Shown: positions 39,590 through 51,308, counted from the stretch's first letter. The stretch is 64,000 nucleotides of DNA from Pichia kudriavzevii (GCF_003054445.1 NC_042508.1:1-64000); one strand, 5' to 3'. Numbers and translations are program-made. The notes: generated by a model not told the origin, from the sequence alone.

Positions 39590-40023
39590 CCAACTCTGCT
39601 CTCTAAATATGTAATGAACTTTTTACTTTCACTAAATGCTATGTCTAATGTAACTTACGGATAATGAAAAAAAAAAAAAGAAACCATAGTGGTGAAGCAG
39701 TTGGCCAGCTCTGGTGGATGCTGATTGCCACCTCTCATTTGAAGTTGCACCAACAAGTTTCACTGTAAGGGTGTCTCCGTAAGAGTATATAGTTTGTGTG
39801 GGCAGATTTCTATAATTAGCAATCTGCCAATCACATTTTGATTACTAAGCGATTGGTACCCTTTCGGCTTTTATTTATCTTTAGGTTTTTTTCATCTTTC
39901 GGTTTGTATTGTTACCAATACCGATGTATCTGAGAGTATTTAAATACCTGTCTGCACTTCCCATTTATACATCTCTTGTAAATCCGGGCGAACGAATACA
40001 CCTTTGAAACCAAACCACAGACA
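39590..40023. promoter_or_regulatory. Spacer between GLK1 and the second GST-domain gene
   Basis: This A/T-rich region contains a run of A near 39668, GTATTTAAATAC near 39937 and CCATTTATACAT just upstream of the next gene. These are possible promoter elements; no gene is seen. Confidence 0.4.
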
Positions 40024-40590
40024 ATGACATTCGGTACCCTCTACATTCTTCCACCATCCCCAAGAAGTGCATGGTTGCCAAAGCTAGCAAAATACCTCGG
40101 ACTTGAAATCAATGTAAAGTCCATGTTGGAAGTTGAAGACTTCAAGAGCAAATTCCCATTGGGAAAGGCACCGGCTTTTGAAGGATCAGATGGTTTCAGA
40201 TTGACCGAGACACTTGCAATCATCAAGTATTTCATCGATTCTTCCTCCAAGCCGGAATTTGCAGGCAGTTCCTTAAAAGAGAAGGCATTGAATGAGAAGT
40301 GGTTATCCTTTGCCAACTCGGATTTATGTGGCGCAATGGTTGGTGTGTGGTTCTGCAAAGATGAGTCGAAGAAACCTGAATTGGTGTCCAAGTTGAACTC
40401 GCTTCTTCAATACATTGACAATGAGTTGAACAACTCCAAATTCCTAGTTGGTGACTCGGTTTTAGTGGCAGATATTCTCCTATACGTAACCTTACAGCAC
40501 ATTGTTGAGATTGGAGTTGACATCTCTTCATTCTCCCATCTTAAGAAGTATAGCGAAGAAGTTGCTAAACATGAACTTTTGGCGGAGTAA
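40024..40590 (+). CDS. Stand-alone eEF1B-gamma-type GST-domain protein (second copy)
   Basis: This 188-residue protein is a paralogue of the gene at 37199. It starts MTFGTLYILPPSPRSAWLPK, then KAPAFEGSDGFRLTETLAIIKY (thioredoxin-like half) and EKALNEKWLSFANSDLCG with NNSKFLVGDSVLVADILLY (helical half). The wording is closer to Tef4/Cam1 (LTEALAI, SLANSD) than that of the first copy. As in the first copy, the eEF1B-gamma C-terminal domain is missing, so the protein is a single GST domain. Its function is unknown. Confidence 0.78.
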   Translation: MTFGTLYILPPSPRSAWLPKLAKYLGLEINVKSMLEVEDFKSKFPLGKAPAFEGSDGFRLTETLAIIKYFIDSSSKPEFAGSSLKEKALNEKWLSFANSDLCGAMVGVWFCKDESKKPELVSKLNSLLQYIDNELNNSKFLVGDSVLVADILLYVTLQHIVEIGVDISSFSHLKKYSEEVAKHELLAE

Positions 40591-41172
40591 AATAGAAACT
40601 TATTTTTAGTATATAACGCTTTAGAGAAAAGTTGATATAGATAAGTCCCCATATTAGTCTGCGAAACGTATTCAAGGTACTCTCTTTGCTGCTGTAACCT
40701 CGTTGCCTCTGCCTGTTTAAAGATCCCCACTGGATACAGAAAATACATGGGACCGTATGTGCAGTTGTTCACATGGTCCTCTCATGGACATTAGGTTTCC
40801 ATTTGTTTGAATGGAAAATCAAAATTACTTCCACTTTCCAAATAACCCTTGGGAATTATCGATTATAAACAGATTCTTCTTGCACGTAACGTTTAGACGT
40901 GCCGCAGTCCAGGACTACCAAAAGTTTTACTATAAGGACCAAACAACGCAAACGTGTCATTGATTTGTTTATCCAGCTCCATGTTTATGAGTTCTAAACT
41001 TGTACTGGACATAATACTAGAACCACGGGCCTCGTTCCAAAAAGCATTTAATTCCAATGGGAAGCCCCAAAAATAGAGTCTAATTGTCATTTTCTTAATA
41101 ACTAAAACTATACATGTTATAGAGGCTTGAATGCAGTGAGATCGATGGTATATAGCTATGTACATTGCTGAT
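40591..41172. other. Convergent spacer with a possible small minus-strand ORF
   Basis: This stretch lies between the GST-domain gene and the J-protein gene. A 65-codon minus-strand ATG frame (41090 to 40893) encodes MTIRLYFWGFPLELNAFWNE and ends FGSPGLRHV. A second minus-strand frame near 40772-40600 holds FLYPVGIFKQAEATRLQQQR. Both have protein-like composition, but I recognise neither, and no splice signals clearly join them. Their coding status is uncertain. Confidence 0.3.
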
Positions 41173-42174
41173 TTATTCGGCTGTTTCAGAAACTTGCTCT
41201 TCAAATATTTCCATATCGTCTCTCTTTGGTAAATCCTTCTTGATAAGCATCAGCCCATAATTGTTGTTAAGATTCATTGAAGTTCCGCTCTTGCTTACTG
41301 AGTTGACTTTTTCCTGTAATTGACTTTCTTCCCTCTTAGCGTCAGGGGAATCTCTATCGTCATTATCTTTACTAGAAATAATAGCTTTATCATCCTTCTT
41401 AGTGGTAAAAGAACCACACAATATATACCATATGGAGAAGATTCCGACTATACTTCCGACTATTTTGATGGCAATCTTCTTGCCTTCTTTTTCATCATCA
41501 CGCACATTTGGCTGGTAGCTGTAGTTTTTATATATCCCCTTTCTTGGACCATTGGCACCCAAGTTTCTGGCATATAAGTCACGACCAAATGTATCTACAC
41601 TCTGATTTAGTTTCTGACTGTATTTATATCTCCTTTCGGTCCGCTCCATTCTCTCTGCATGTTTCTTAAAGTCGAAATGTGGAACGTCGTTGAAATTCCT
41701 TGGCTTCTCATGGAAATGGAAAGTGTTCCCTGGCCTATTGAAGTAGCTGTTAGGCGATGAAGTATCTCTTCGCTTGATACCCATGTGCAAGTCATATTCA
41801 TCACGCTTTTGCTCATCTGATAGAACTTCATAACTCCTCTTGACTTTCAAGTATTCTTCTGACTTTGTTGACATTTCCTCGTCGGATAGACCCTGTGACT
41901 TCAACATATCAGGATGCAACTTCAGTGACAGTTTCTTGAATTTGGATTTGATATCTGATAACGTGGCATCGTGTGGAAGTCTCATCACATCATAATGGGA
42001 ATCCCTTGCCCCCAACGGACATCGGGAATGGAAACATCTATAAGTATACTGGCCAAATCTGTTCATCGTTGATAGTGTCTTGGTACTTGTGTACCTCTCC
42101 CCTAGATCATATGGAGAATATACTAAGTAGACCTGAATTTTCACAATCTCAACATTCTCTGTAGAGCGAGTCAT
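41173..42174 (-). CDS. Mitochondrial-type J-domain protein with one membrane segment
   Basis: The product (333 residues, or 297 from a second ATG at 42066) has a J domain with the essential HPD tripeptide: YDVMRLPHDATLSDIKSKF, LSLKLHPDM, then YEVLSDEQKRDEYD. A transmembrane segment (IAIKIVGSIVGIFSIWYILCG) comes later, followed by a charged tail. From the second ATG the start MNRFGQYTYRCFHSR is basic and amphipathic, like a mitochondrial presequence, and the layout recalls yeast Jid1, an inner-membrane J protein. It would stimulate an Hsp70 ATPase. Orthology to Jid1 is not certain. Confidence 0.75.
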   Translation of the reverse strand: MTRSTENVEIVKIQVYLVYSPYDLGERYTSTKTLSTMNRFGQYTYRCFHSRCPLGARDSHYDVMRLPHDATLSDIKSKFKKLSLKLHPDMLKSQGLSDEEMSTKSEEYLKVKRSYEVLSDEQKRDEYDLHMGIKRRDTSSPNSYFNRPGNTFHFHEKPRNFNDVPHFDFKKHAERMERTERRYKYSQKLNQSVDTFGRDLYARNLGANGPRKGIYKNYSYQPNVRDDEKEGKKIAIKIVGSIVGIFSIWYILCGSFTTKKDDKAIISSKDNDDRDSPDAKREESQLQEKVNSVSKSGTSMNLNNNYGLMLIKKDLPKRDDMEIFEEQVSETAE

Positions 42175-42278
42175 TTATATTTTTGTGGTCGAATCGGTGT
42201 TATCGCTTTTGAAATTTACTCTGTCGTTCTTTCTGATCTTTTACATGGCCAACTATACTTTACACTGTTGGAGATTGC

Positions 42279-42980
42279 TCATCTATTCACTATAAACTGA
42301 TCCACAAACCATTTATGCATCCGGTAGTCTCCCGGGTTAAGTTCGGGATGGAAAGACGTACCTAAGACATTTCCTTGGCGAACGGCAACAACTTTATCAC
42401 CAATATCAAGCAAAACCTCAACGGGAGCATCATTGATAGCAAGAGTGTTTGCCTTGACAGCATTTACAGTGTTTTCTATATGCTTGCATATTGTAGGCGC
42501 TCTAATAAACACACACTCGTAATCAGCATCCCTCAATTCGCCATCAAAACCACTGAGCCTATAGACCTTTTTAAAAGAATCAAGCTGTCTACCAAATGAA
42601 TTTCTTTCAACCTGAACATCTAAACCCCCCAACGGCTTAAAGCTCAGATCTCCCAACTGAGTCTTTGTATTTGAAACGTGGTTACTCAATAGGATAAGCC
42701 CAGCACACGTCCCCCAAACTGGCAGTTTCTCAACTTGAATCATATATTGTAACCTATCAAACATTTGTGTGCGCTGCAACAGGATGGTCATGGTGGTGCT
42801 CTCGCCACCTGGAATAATTAGTCCATCTAATTTGTCAAGATCTTCAAGCTTACCGACTTTCTTGGATAAGAACCGAGTTGTTTCCTCATTCAAGTCTTGA
42901 AATAACAAATCCAAATGTGACATGTGCTCACGAAAAGAACCTTGGATTGATAAGACCCCAACAGTGTACACCCTATTCAT
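42279..42980 (-). CDS. SNO1: Glutaminase subunit of PLP synthase (PdxT/Sno)
   Basis: The 233-residue class-I amidotransferase supplies ammonia from glutamine to the PdxS/Snz subunit in direct pyridoxal phosphate synthesis. The catalytic set is complete: the GGES loop (58-61), the nucleophile Cys92 in WGTCAGLILLS, and His211/Glu213 in SFHPELN. It is divergent from SNZ1, with both genes sharing the 435-base region between them, the classic SNO-SNZ pairing of yeasts. Confidence 0.96.
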   Translation of the reverse strand: MNRVYTVGVLSIQGSFREHMSHLDLLFQDLNEETTRFLSKKVGKLEDLDKLDGLIIPGGESTTMTILLQRTQMFDRLQYMIQVEKLPVWGTCAGLILLSNHVSNTKTQLGDLSFKPLGGLDVQVERNSFGRQLDSFKKVYRLSGFDGELRDADYECVFIRAPTICKHIENTVNAVKANTLAINDAPVEVLLDIGDKVVAVRQGNVLGTSFHPELNPGDYRMHKWFVDQFIVNR

Positions 42981-43415
42981 ATCTCACTATACTCTCTAAA
43001 TTTGCCCCTTCAGATCCACCACAGAAGCGTCAAATACCCTTCGATGTGGGTGGAAGAGGATATCATATCAGTCTTAATATAAACTTCATAATCATTGTGG
43101 CTCCTTCAAAACCGAATCATATTTCACGCTGCGCCGTAAGACAAAACTAGAAATGGTTTTCAAATCTGATTGAATATACTAGTTTGGCAACTATAATTCG
43201 GTATTCTGCTTTGCTAATATAGTAAACTGAACACCACGGTGAAGTTGTCTCTGATATCTAATATCCAGTTTAAGAGTATCTTATTAGTCATTGGGATATT
43301 GTTTTGCTTATATAAGGGTGTTACTTCCACAAAATTGTAAGTTGGGAGGTAAGCTCTTTTTTTACCTTTTGAAACTCAACAACAAAAAGGTATACCTAAT
43401 AACAACGTAACTACA
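42981..43415. promoter_or_regulatory. SNO1/SNZ1 shared divergent promoter
   Basis: TATATAA at 43309-43315 lies about 100 bases before the SNZ1 ATG. An AATATAAAC stretch near 43076-43084 could serve the SNO1 side. Joint control of the two subunits is expected. Confidence 0.55.
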
Positions 43416-44297
43416 ATGACAGAATTTGAATTAAAAGCGGGTTTAGCTCAAATGCTTAAAGGTGGTGTCATAATGGATGTGACTACACCGGAAGAAGCAA
43501 TCATTGCAGAGAAAGCGGGGGCAGTGGCGGTTATGGCATTGGAGAGAGTTCCATCTGATATTCGGAAGGAAGGAGGCGTTGCTCGTATGTCGGATCCCAA
43601 GATGATCAAAAAAATCATGGAATCAGTTTCCATTCCAGTTATGGCCAAGGTTAGAATCGGCCACTTTGTGGAAGCACAGATCTTAGAGGAGTTGGGGGTA
43701 GACTATATTGATGAAAGTGAGGTTCTTACTGTTGCCGATAGGGTGAAGCACATTAAGAAGAGTGAGTTCAAAGTCCCATTTGTTTGTGGGTCAAAGGATC
43801 TCGGTGAAGCACTTAGAAGAATAAGTGAAGGTGCAGCAATGATTAGAACCAAGGGTGAGGCCGGTACTGGTGACATAAGTGAGGCTGTATTCCACATCAG
43901 CAAAATTCAAACTCAAATTGAAGAATTGCTTACAGATGCAAACGACGAAACCATCTCAAAATATGCTGCGGAATTCAGAGTTGATGAGTCGATTATCAAG
44001 AAACTTGTTGACAATAACGGCAAGCTTCCTGTTGTTAATTTCGCCGCAGGTGGTATTGCGACACCGGCAGATGCTGCCCTTTGTATGCAGATGGGCTGTG
44101 ACGGTGTTTTCGTTGGAAGTGGTATTTTCAAAAGTTCAAACCCAGAAGCTGTTGCTAAAGGTATCGTCAATGCTGTCAACCATTACAACGATAAAAAGGT
44201 GTTGCTTGAAGCTTCTACTGGTTTAGGCAAACTCATGTTTGGTGTTAACGCAACTACCTTAAAGGATAGTGACAAATTGGCAACTAGAGGCTGGTGA
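43416..44297 (+). CDS. SNZ1: Pyridoxal 5'-phosphate synthase subunit (PdxS/Snz)
   Basis: The 293-residue (beta/alpha)8 enzyme makes PLP from ribose 5-phosphate, glyceraldehyde 3-phosphate and ammonia. Conserved blocks are [56 protein letters not shown] (active-site lysine), [22 protein letters not shown] and [19 protein letters not shown] with [14 protein letters not shown]. The product is complete. PLP made here is also the co-substrate consumed by Thi5, encoded 28 kb away in this window. Confidence 0.97.
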   Translation: MTEFELKAGLAQMLKGGVIMDVTTPEEAIIAEKAGAVAVMALERVPSDIRKEGGVARMSDPKMIKKIMESVSIPVMAKVRIGHFVEAQILEELGVDYIDESEVLTVADRVKHIKKSEFKVPFVCGSKDLGEALRRISEGAAMIRTKGEAGTGDISEAVFHISKIQTQIEELLTDANDETISKYAAEFRVDESIIKKLVDNNGKLPVVNFAAGGIATPADAALCMQMGCDGVFVGSGIFKSSNPEAVAKGIVNAVNHYNDKKVLLEASTGLGKLMFGVNATTLKDSDKLATRGW

Positions 44298-44448
44298 ATC
44301 GTCCAGCAGATGAAAACCCTAAACCACATATTTAAAGCTTTATTTGTAAAGAATTCTATAAAAGTAGTAAGTTGTGCCTCTGGAATTTGGCAGGCATAAA
44401 AAAATGTCTCAATTATGTATTTTATCGACAAATATGTTTACAATAAAA

Positions 44449-46098
44449 TCAAAGACCGTCATCACTGCTAAAATAGCTATCTGATGAATAAAGTGAAGAC
44501 TCATCGAACTGTGAGCTTGATCTGTAGCTATCCCTCTGACTTAAACGCCTGGTACGGCTGACAGGTCTAGTCAACCCAACTGTTTCAGAACCTTTATTAG
44601 TGCCAAACTCTGAAGAACTCAGGATCCCCTCGGATACCACTTCATGCTGTTTTTCTTTGTCGTACTTATCATCACCGTCCTCTTCTTCTCCTTCGTTTGG
44701 TGGACCCTCTTCTTCTTCTTCTTCTTCTTCTTCTTCTTCTACTACTACTTCATTAAAATCAAGCTCTATCCATCCAGGCCAAGCCATTTCATCAATCATT
44801 AAACTTCTTAATGTACCAATCAAAAACTTTTCAATTTTACCAATATTTCGTAATACCAATCCATTGCCATCATCTGTTGGCGACAAGCCATTATTGTGAA
44901 TATTGAAAGGTAAGTTATAATTGATTTCATCTACCAAATTTCCAATTTCCCCTTCAATCTTCATGTCTTGCAAAATATCTATCCTATCTTTTCCTTTGTT
45001 CCTGCCATTGAAAGTTTCTCTTGTTGGAGTAGGTGACCTTCTCAAACCTTCACGAGGTTCGGACAATTCAGAGTTCCCATTGTTATTTGAAGTCGTATTA
45101 TCCGGGGAATCCTCGATATCACATAAGAAAGAAACAAAAACTTTCTTGTTTATATACGCAACAACTATAAGGGAGTGTATCTTCAAATCAGTGAGTTTGA
45201 GCCTTACCGGAAGCCTTATAAATTCGGGTGCTGGATAATTCACTAGTAAATCACATGTGATTTCAATGTACAAATCCGAATTCCAATCAAAATCGATTGA
45301 CAACTGAATATCAAAATTGAGGTCATCACCACTGTGACTTTCTTTCTCATCCATAAACATCATATTTTGGTAAGAATGAGATTCCTCTTCATCTACTCGC
45401 AACCCTGATATACCTTTCAGAATGTTGTTAAAATCCGTAGTATTGTCCTTCTGCATAGGTTGGAAGTACTCACTTTCATCCTCAAAATTACTACCACTGC
45501 TCCCGTTATTTAAATTCACTTCATATTGATTCACATTTGCTAAACTATTTACCCCTGCTATTCCGAATGCACCAAGTCCTACACCAAGATGGCCCAAAGT
45601 CGGTGTGAAGCCCGAACTTGTTCTAGGCATCAAAAAGGAGTTTGTATTATTTAAAAATGGACTTGGCGACGGTGTTCTTGTTGGTGATCCATCCAAACCA
45701 ACGTTGTTATTGAGGAAAGGAGAAATTGGACGGGAACCCATAGGTATAGACTGTGGTATCTCCTGTGTATTGTCTGCAGCTTTCCCATTGACCAAATTCC
45801 CGTTCTTATTTCGTAGTCTCTTACCATCTTCACCTTCGCTGTCTCCTTTCCCTTCTTCTTCGTTTTGCTCTTTCTCTTCTTCTGTTTTCTCGGATGCATA
45901 AAATTCGGGAAAAGGTATATCTATATCACGTATTGTGATACTTGGAGCGGTGTTCCCGAATTTAAAGTCCACCACATGTAAATTGGCTAAAAATTGGGGC
46001 AAGGAGACTGTCTCCAGTTTCGAATTTAGAAACTCACGGAAAGACAAGGCCAAACTTTCATCGTTGCAGATGGTATCCCAATTTATGTTGAAAGACAT
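44449..46098 (-). CDS. MDM12: ERMES subunit Mdm12
   Basis: The 549-residue protein starts MSFNINWDTICNDESLALSF, the start typical of Mdm12, and carries the SMP lipid-binding domain (FKFGNTAPSITIRDIDIPFPEFY at the N-terminus; IQLSIDFDWNSDLYIEITCDLLVNYPAPEFIRLPVRLKLTDLKIHS, given here only by its ends, in the middle). Mdm12 is the soluble ERMES subunit that bridges ER and mitochondria and moves phospholipids. At 549 residues it is about twice the size of S. cerevisiae Mdm12 (271). The excess is low-complexity insertions: an acidic/Asn/Ser-rich loop at about 70-240, a second at about 345-375, and a run of consecutive Glu encoded by CTT repeats at about 44708-44739. Confidence 0.93.
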   Translation of the reverse strand: MSFNINWDTICNDESLALSFREFLNSKLETVSLPQFLANLHVVDFKFGNTAPSITIRDIDIPFPEFYASEKTEEEKEQNEEEGKGDSEGEDGKRLRNKNGNLVNGKAADNTQEIPQSIPMGSRPISPFLNNNVGLDGSPTRTPSPSPFLNNTNSFLMPRTSSGFTPTLGHLGVGLGAFGIAGVNSLANVNQYEVNLNNGSSGSNFEDESEYFQPMQKDNTTDFNNILKGISGLRVDEEESHSYQNMMFMDEKESHSGDDLNFDIQLSIDFDWNSDLYIEITCDLLVNYPAPEFIRLPVRLKLTDLKIHSLIVVAYINKKVFVSFLCDIEDSPDNTTSNNNGNSELSEPREGLRRSPTPTRETFNGRNKGKDRIDILQDMKIEGEIGNLVDEINYNLPFNIHNNGLSPTDDGNGLVLRNIGKIEKFLIGTLRSLMIDEMAWPGWIELDFNEVVVEEEEEEEEEEEGPPNEGEEEDGDDKYDKEKQHEVVSEGILSSSEFGTNKGSETVGLTRPVSRTRRLSQRDSYRSSSQFDESSLYSSDSYFSSDDGL

Positions 46099-46275
46099 CT
46101 CTTATGGCATGGAGGTAACAGCCTTTGGCGAGTATGGACTCAATGAAGGAAGAATAAACCCGTCAGAAATAAGAATCGCATATCTTTGCTTTTTTTTTTT
46201 TTCATGTAGAGAATGCACGATACACGTAATTACATCACTTAAGGTTTGCCCTCATCACTTTTATTACCCTGTTAA

Positions 46276-47451
<1,176 letters not shown>

Positions 47452-47627
47452 GGCAATACACGTCTAAACATTTGTTACGTAGCCATTTATACTTACTAGG
47501 TGTAGGGGAAGTTCTTTCTTTTTGTCTTCTTCTGATATTGGCTGATTCAATCCAAGACCCCACCCTTAATTTCTGCTTAGAAGTACTTTTCGCCCAGTCA
47601 CATGTATAAATGTTTACCAAAAAACCA

Positions 47628-50600
47628 TTATTCTAAATCTTGATCGATCATTTCAACATCACTAGCAACATCGGGTGACGACTGTTCACGAATTTGTCCA
47701 TCAAGTGGGCCTCTAACTTCTCCATTGTTTGCACCATCAGTGATCTCACTCCCACTCAACCAGTCTTCTACTTCTTTAGCATCATTTTCTTCCCCCTCAG
47801 AATGTTGCTTCCGATCATCCACGCTAACTCGTTTTGGGCCTCGTGTTACAGGTTTCAAGAGTTCACCAGACGCACTATTTGATTCTTCAAATTCATCGAG
47901 CTTTTTCAGAATCTCCTTATAATACTTTGCCTTTTCACTTTCGGAGTCCTTCTCTTTCCGATTCACTCCATCTTCACGTTTAATCAATTCCCTTAAACAA
48001 AACGCATATCTTTGATATTCCATCTTCGTGCATGTTTTCAATCTTACATCTAGTTTTTTTATCAATAGATTTCGTTGTCTATCTTTACTAATAAACGGCA
48101 AAACAAATCTAATCACCTCCTTAAACTTGGCTAGCGGAAATGGTTGCTCCTCATCAGTCATACCAGGTTTGTCAATATATTGATTTAGACCACTTAGCAT
48201 TTCAATAAAACCATTATAGATGGCATTGTCTTTAGTCGCCAATTCCTGAAAAAACATCTTGGCCATTTGCCTCAATCCTTCATCCTCATGAACTAGCAAT
48301 TTCGCAAGCTGAGACAACTGACCTTTAACCTTGATTTGACCAGCCAAAATCAAAAAGGTTACGGTCATCAAGCATGTTCTTTGAACTGAAATTTCCTTAT
48401 CGTGTAATTCGCTGTATAATGCATTTCTGTTCTCATCAATAATATTAGTAAAGCAAACTGCAATATCACCCAATCCTAAAACCAAATTACTCCTAACAAT
48501 TGGATCCGTGGATTTCTTCATCAAGTTGAGATACAAGCCTAAATGAGCTTCGCAGAAACGTGGTGAAATACACATAAATTTAGCAAAGCACAGTGTTGCT
48601 TGGCGTTTTAACATGGTATGACTGTAGACTTTGGGCTTTTGTATGATCTCCACAACTAATGGAACGAATTTTGCAAGTATCGAATTTGGGCCATACAACA
48701 ATTCCTTATCTTTTATGTTTTGTATTGCATCCGAAAACTCATCCTCGTTGGTACCACCAATCATTTCTAGCTCTATATCTTGCTCATTTTTTTTATTCTC
48801 GTGGTCTTGCTTTTTCCTTTTGAAATCAGCTTCACATTTCTCAAGGTATATAATGGTTTTCAAACCAACATGGCCTAATAAAAACAGGAATTGACTTAAA
48901 GCAACAGATTTATCTATAGTTTGATCAGTGGCCGAGCCAAATACATCAACGGCTTTTTGTTTCAAGATCAACGAAGAGGTTTGATCTGCATCAATATCAA
49001 TATCATACAAAGTTGTTAGAGTTTCTTCTGCTAGGTTATACCATTCACCATCAATGGTATTTGTCAATAAAATTTCCTTGCATTTTGAAATTGCCTTCGC
49101 AAAATTAGGATAAACAAAATCGTCTTCTATTTTCCTCGGCAAAGACCTTCTCAATGCTATACAGGTGTAAGTCGCAACTTCGTAATTTAGGTTTTTTGTG
49201 TCCAAGCCATATTTTAGCAAAACGTCGATTTTATCGTGAACTATCCTATAGTCACTCGCTGCAAGCATGCTGAGTATGATTATGGCACCTCTACGCTCTT
49301 TAAAGTGCTTATAGTTAACGAAACTACTCCATAGCGCACTAACAACTTGGGGTGTAATGTAGTGTTCAACCGCTCCGTTATAATCATATTTCTCTTTTTC
49401 TCTTTTCCCTTTCACTAATTCAGAAATCATTTTCTCAAGTGAAATTAGATCAGCCATGTTACAATTGAATGTCAGCTTAATTAGTGAAGACGCCACATAA
49501 ATAGTTTTATTTCTTTCGGTCTCCCCTGAAAAGGGTGTTAAAAACATCGTCACGTAAGCGTCGATTAACTTTTCCACAACCCTGTTTCCATCTTCATTGG
49601 AGCCTGTGGTCCAAATTAAATGCAGCATTCTTTTGACGCCTATTTTAGCTGTTTCAATACCATATGCATCTCCAATGGTAAAATATTCAATCGCAGCAAT
49701 AACATCTGACTTTGTTTTCGAATTCAAAAAATTATCAGCCACAAACTCAAAAGACTTATCTAAAATCTTTATGAATATACAAGCATCTCGTAAAAACTTC
49801 CGCCTTAAGATCAATTCAACAACTTCTGAAGGTAAATTATCCAACGGGTTGTGATCGGCTGGTGGTATTGCTCCTAATACAGTTTTAAACACATCTTTGT
49901 ATTGGGTGTCATCCTCATTTTCCTTAATCAATTCATTGAGTTGATTGTTTTCAAGTTCATTTGCTCTTATTGCATTGTAGATAATCCCATTATCAATATT
50001 TTTGATCTCTTTAGTTGCCTCTGCATAATGTTCCCAATGAAACTTCCAGGATAGTTTCCCTTGATCGACTGTATACGGGTGATTCACAATAATGCATTTC
50101 AATAAATTGAGAGCTGCTTTTCTGACAAACGAGGATTTGTCTTCCAAATGGTTCAGAGCTCTCAAAGCCCAGGTATATCTATATTCTTTGAAATTCAATT
50201 TTGATTGTCTGTTTGAATGAATTAGTTCAAGTGCTTGGAAACAGCGTTGGCGGACAATCTGGAAATTGTCAAGTAAATGTTCCTCCAAGGTGCTAATTAG
50301 GGATTCAATGACCTCGATATTTTCAGTAACCAATTCCTGTGATGTCGATAGAGAATTGACAGAATTTCCAAAGCACATCATAGTCGCAGCACGAACAGTC
50401 GGTGTTGCTGTTACAAAGTTTTGAAAGTAATCGAGAAAGGTCACACATTCTTGGCCTAGCAGCTCAGACAGCTTGACTAAGATTGATCCGATATTTTTTG
50501 CCAAGTTAGGGCCGACATTTTGAATTTCTGCCAATGAGGTCAATACATCCTGGACTAGATTTTGATTTTCGTATGCAGAATAGGAAACTGAAAGTATTTC

Positions 50601-51308
50601 TGCAATTGTATCAGAAAGGTGCTCTGAAAAAGGTAATGCCAGCGTAAGACGGTGGCAGACCTGATTATTTTGTTGGTGATTTTTGGCAATCAGGCAAAAC
50701 AATTTCACAAAAATCGATCTGTTGTTTTTTTCCTTGAGGGTTTCTGTTGACATCATGATCGAATATGCCAATTTGAGGATTACATCACAAAAATCGTTCG
50801 TACTTGTACTACTTTGGATAATGACTGACAACTGGAGGTTCAACAAATCGCAAATTGTAGCTAGAATGGATGACAAAACCAAGTTTAATTTAGTAAGCCT
50901 TTTTTTGTCGACATCATTTTTCTTCCTCTTTTTATTTACATCACTTTCTCCAAACATAGTCACCAGGTGCTGGCTCAAACCAAATAGGAGATATACATAG
51001 CGGCAGAGTAATTCCTTCTGATCTGACGCGTCAGCATCTGCCTCAACAGTTTCAAGAGAATCAATCCCACATTGGAAGGCTTTCGTAAAGGTAAGGAATA
51101 TAGTTTCTGACCTATTCAAGTCGGTGCATTCAGGAATATAATAAACCAGTTGTCTGGCCATCTCAAATATATCATCGTTTAAAATATTTGATGGTGACGA
51201 AGCCAATTTATCAGAAACTCTATTGAGGTATGGGGCCAAATTAAACCCGTCATCCGGTCGTTTTTCAGTCGAAAAGGTACTTACCTCATATGCAAGATCA
51301 AAATCCAT
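47628..51308 (-). CDS. YCS4: Condensin subunit Ycs4 (Cap-D2 type)
   Basis: This 1226-residue HEAT-repeat protein matches the condensin D2 subunit. The C-terminal part is the clearest: LEMIGGTNEDEFSDAIQ, VRSNLVLGLGDIAVCFTNII, VQRTCLMTVTFLILAGQIKVKG and ATKDNAIYNGFIEML. Ycs4 contacts Smc2/Smc4/Brn1 and is needed for mitotic chromosome compaction. The acidic, phospho-acceptor-rich C-terminal tail (RVSVDDRKQHSEGEENDAKE) is typical. A TTG 15 codons upstream is not used as the start because the ATG at 51308 precedes the conserved N-terminus. I first considered Ycg1, but the motifs are those of Ycs4. Confidence 0.93.
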   Translation of the reverse strand: MDFDLAYEVSTFSTEKRPDDGFNLAPYLNRVSDKLASSPSNILNDDIFEMARQLVYYIPECTDLNRSETIFLTFTKAFQCGIDSLETVEADADASDQKELLCRYVYLLFGLSQHLVTMFGESDVNKKRKKNDVDKKRLTKLNLVLSSILATICDLLNLQLSVIIQSSTSTNDFCDVILKLAYSIMMSTETLKEKNNRSIFVKLFCLIAKNHQQNNQVCHRLTLALPFSEHLSDTIAEILSVSYSAYENQNLVQDVLTSLAEIQNVGPNLAKNIGSILVKLSELLGQECVTFLDYFQNFVTATPTVRAATMMCFGNSVNSLSTSQELVTENIEVIESLISTLEEHLLDNFQIVRQRCFQALELIHSNRQSKLNFKEYRYTWALRALNHLEDKSSFVRKAALNLLKCIIVNHPYTVDQGKLSWKFHWEHYAEATKEIKNIDNGIIYNAIRANELENNQLNELIKENEDDTQYKDVFKTVLGAIPPADHNPLDNLPSEVVELILRRKFLRDACIFIKILDKSFEFVADNFLNSKTKSDVIAAIEYFTIGDAYGIETAKIGVKRMLHLIWTTGSNEDGNRVVEKLIDAYVTMFLTPFSGETERNKTIYVASSLIKLTFNCNMADLISLEKMISELVKGKREKEKYDYNGAVEHYITPQVVSALWSSFVNYKHFKERRGAIIILSMLAASDYRIVHDKIDVLLKYGLDTKNLNYEVATYTCIALRRSLPRKIEDDFVYPNFAKAISKCKEILLTNTIDGEWYNLAEETLTTLYDIDIDADQTSSLILKQKAVDVFGSATDQTIDKSVALSQFLFLLGHVGLKTIIYLEKCEADFKRKKQDHENKKNEQDIELEMIGGTNEDEFSDAIQNIKDKELLYGPNSILAKFVPLVVEIIQKPKVYSHTMLKRQATLCFAKFMCISPRFCEAHLGLYLNLMKKSTDPIVRSNLVLGLGDIAVCFTNIIDENRNALYSELHDKEISVQRTCLMTVTFLILAGQIKVKGQLSQLAKLLVHEDEGLRQMAKMFFQELATKDNAIYNGFIEMLSGLNQYIDKPGMTDEEQPFPLAKFKEVIRFVLPFISKDRQRNLLIKKLDVRLKTCTKMEYQRYAFCLRELIKREDGVNRKEKDSESEKAKYYKEILKKLDEFEESNSASGELLKPVTRGPKRVSVDDRKQHSEGEENDAKEVEDWLSGSEITDGANNGEVRGPLDGQIREQSSPDVASDVEMIDQDLE

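Noticed and set aside
47628-51308. Condensin subunit Ycg1
   Set aside because: The C-terminal motifs match Ycs4, including the LEMIGGTNED block.
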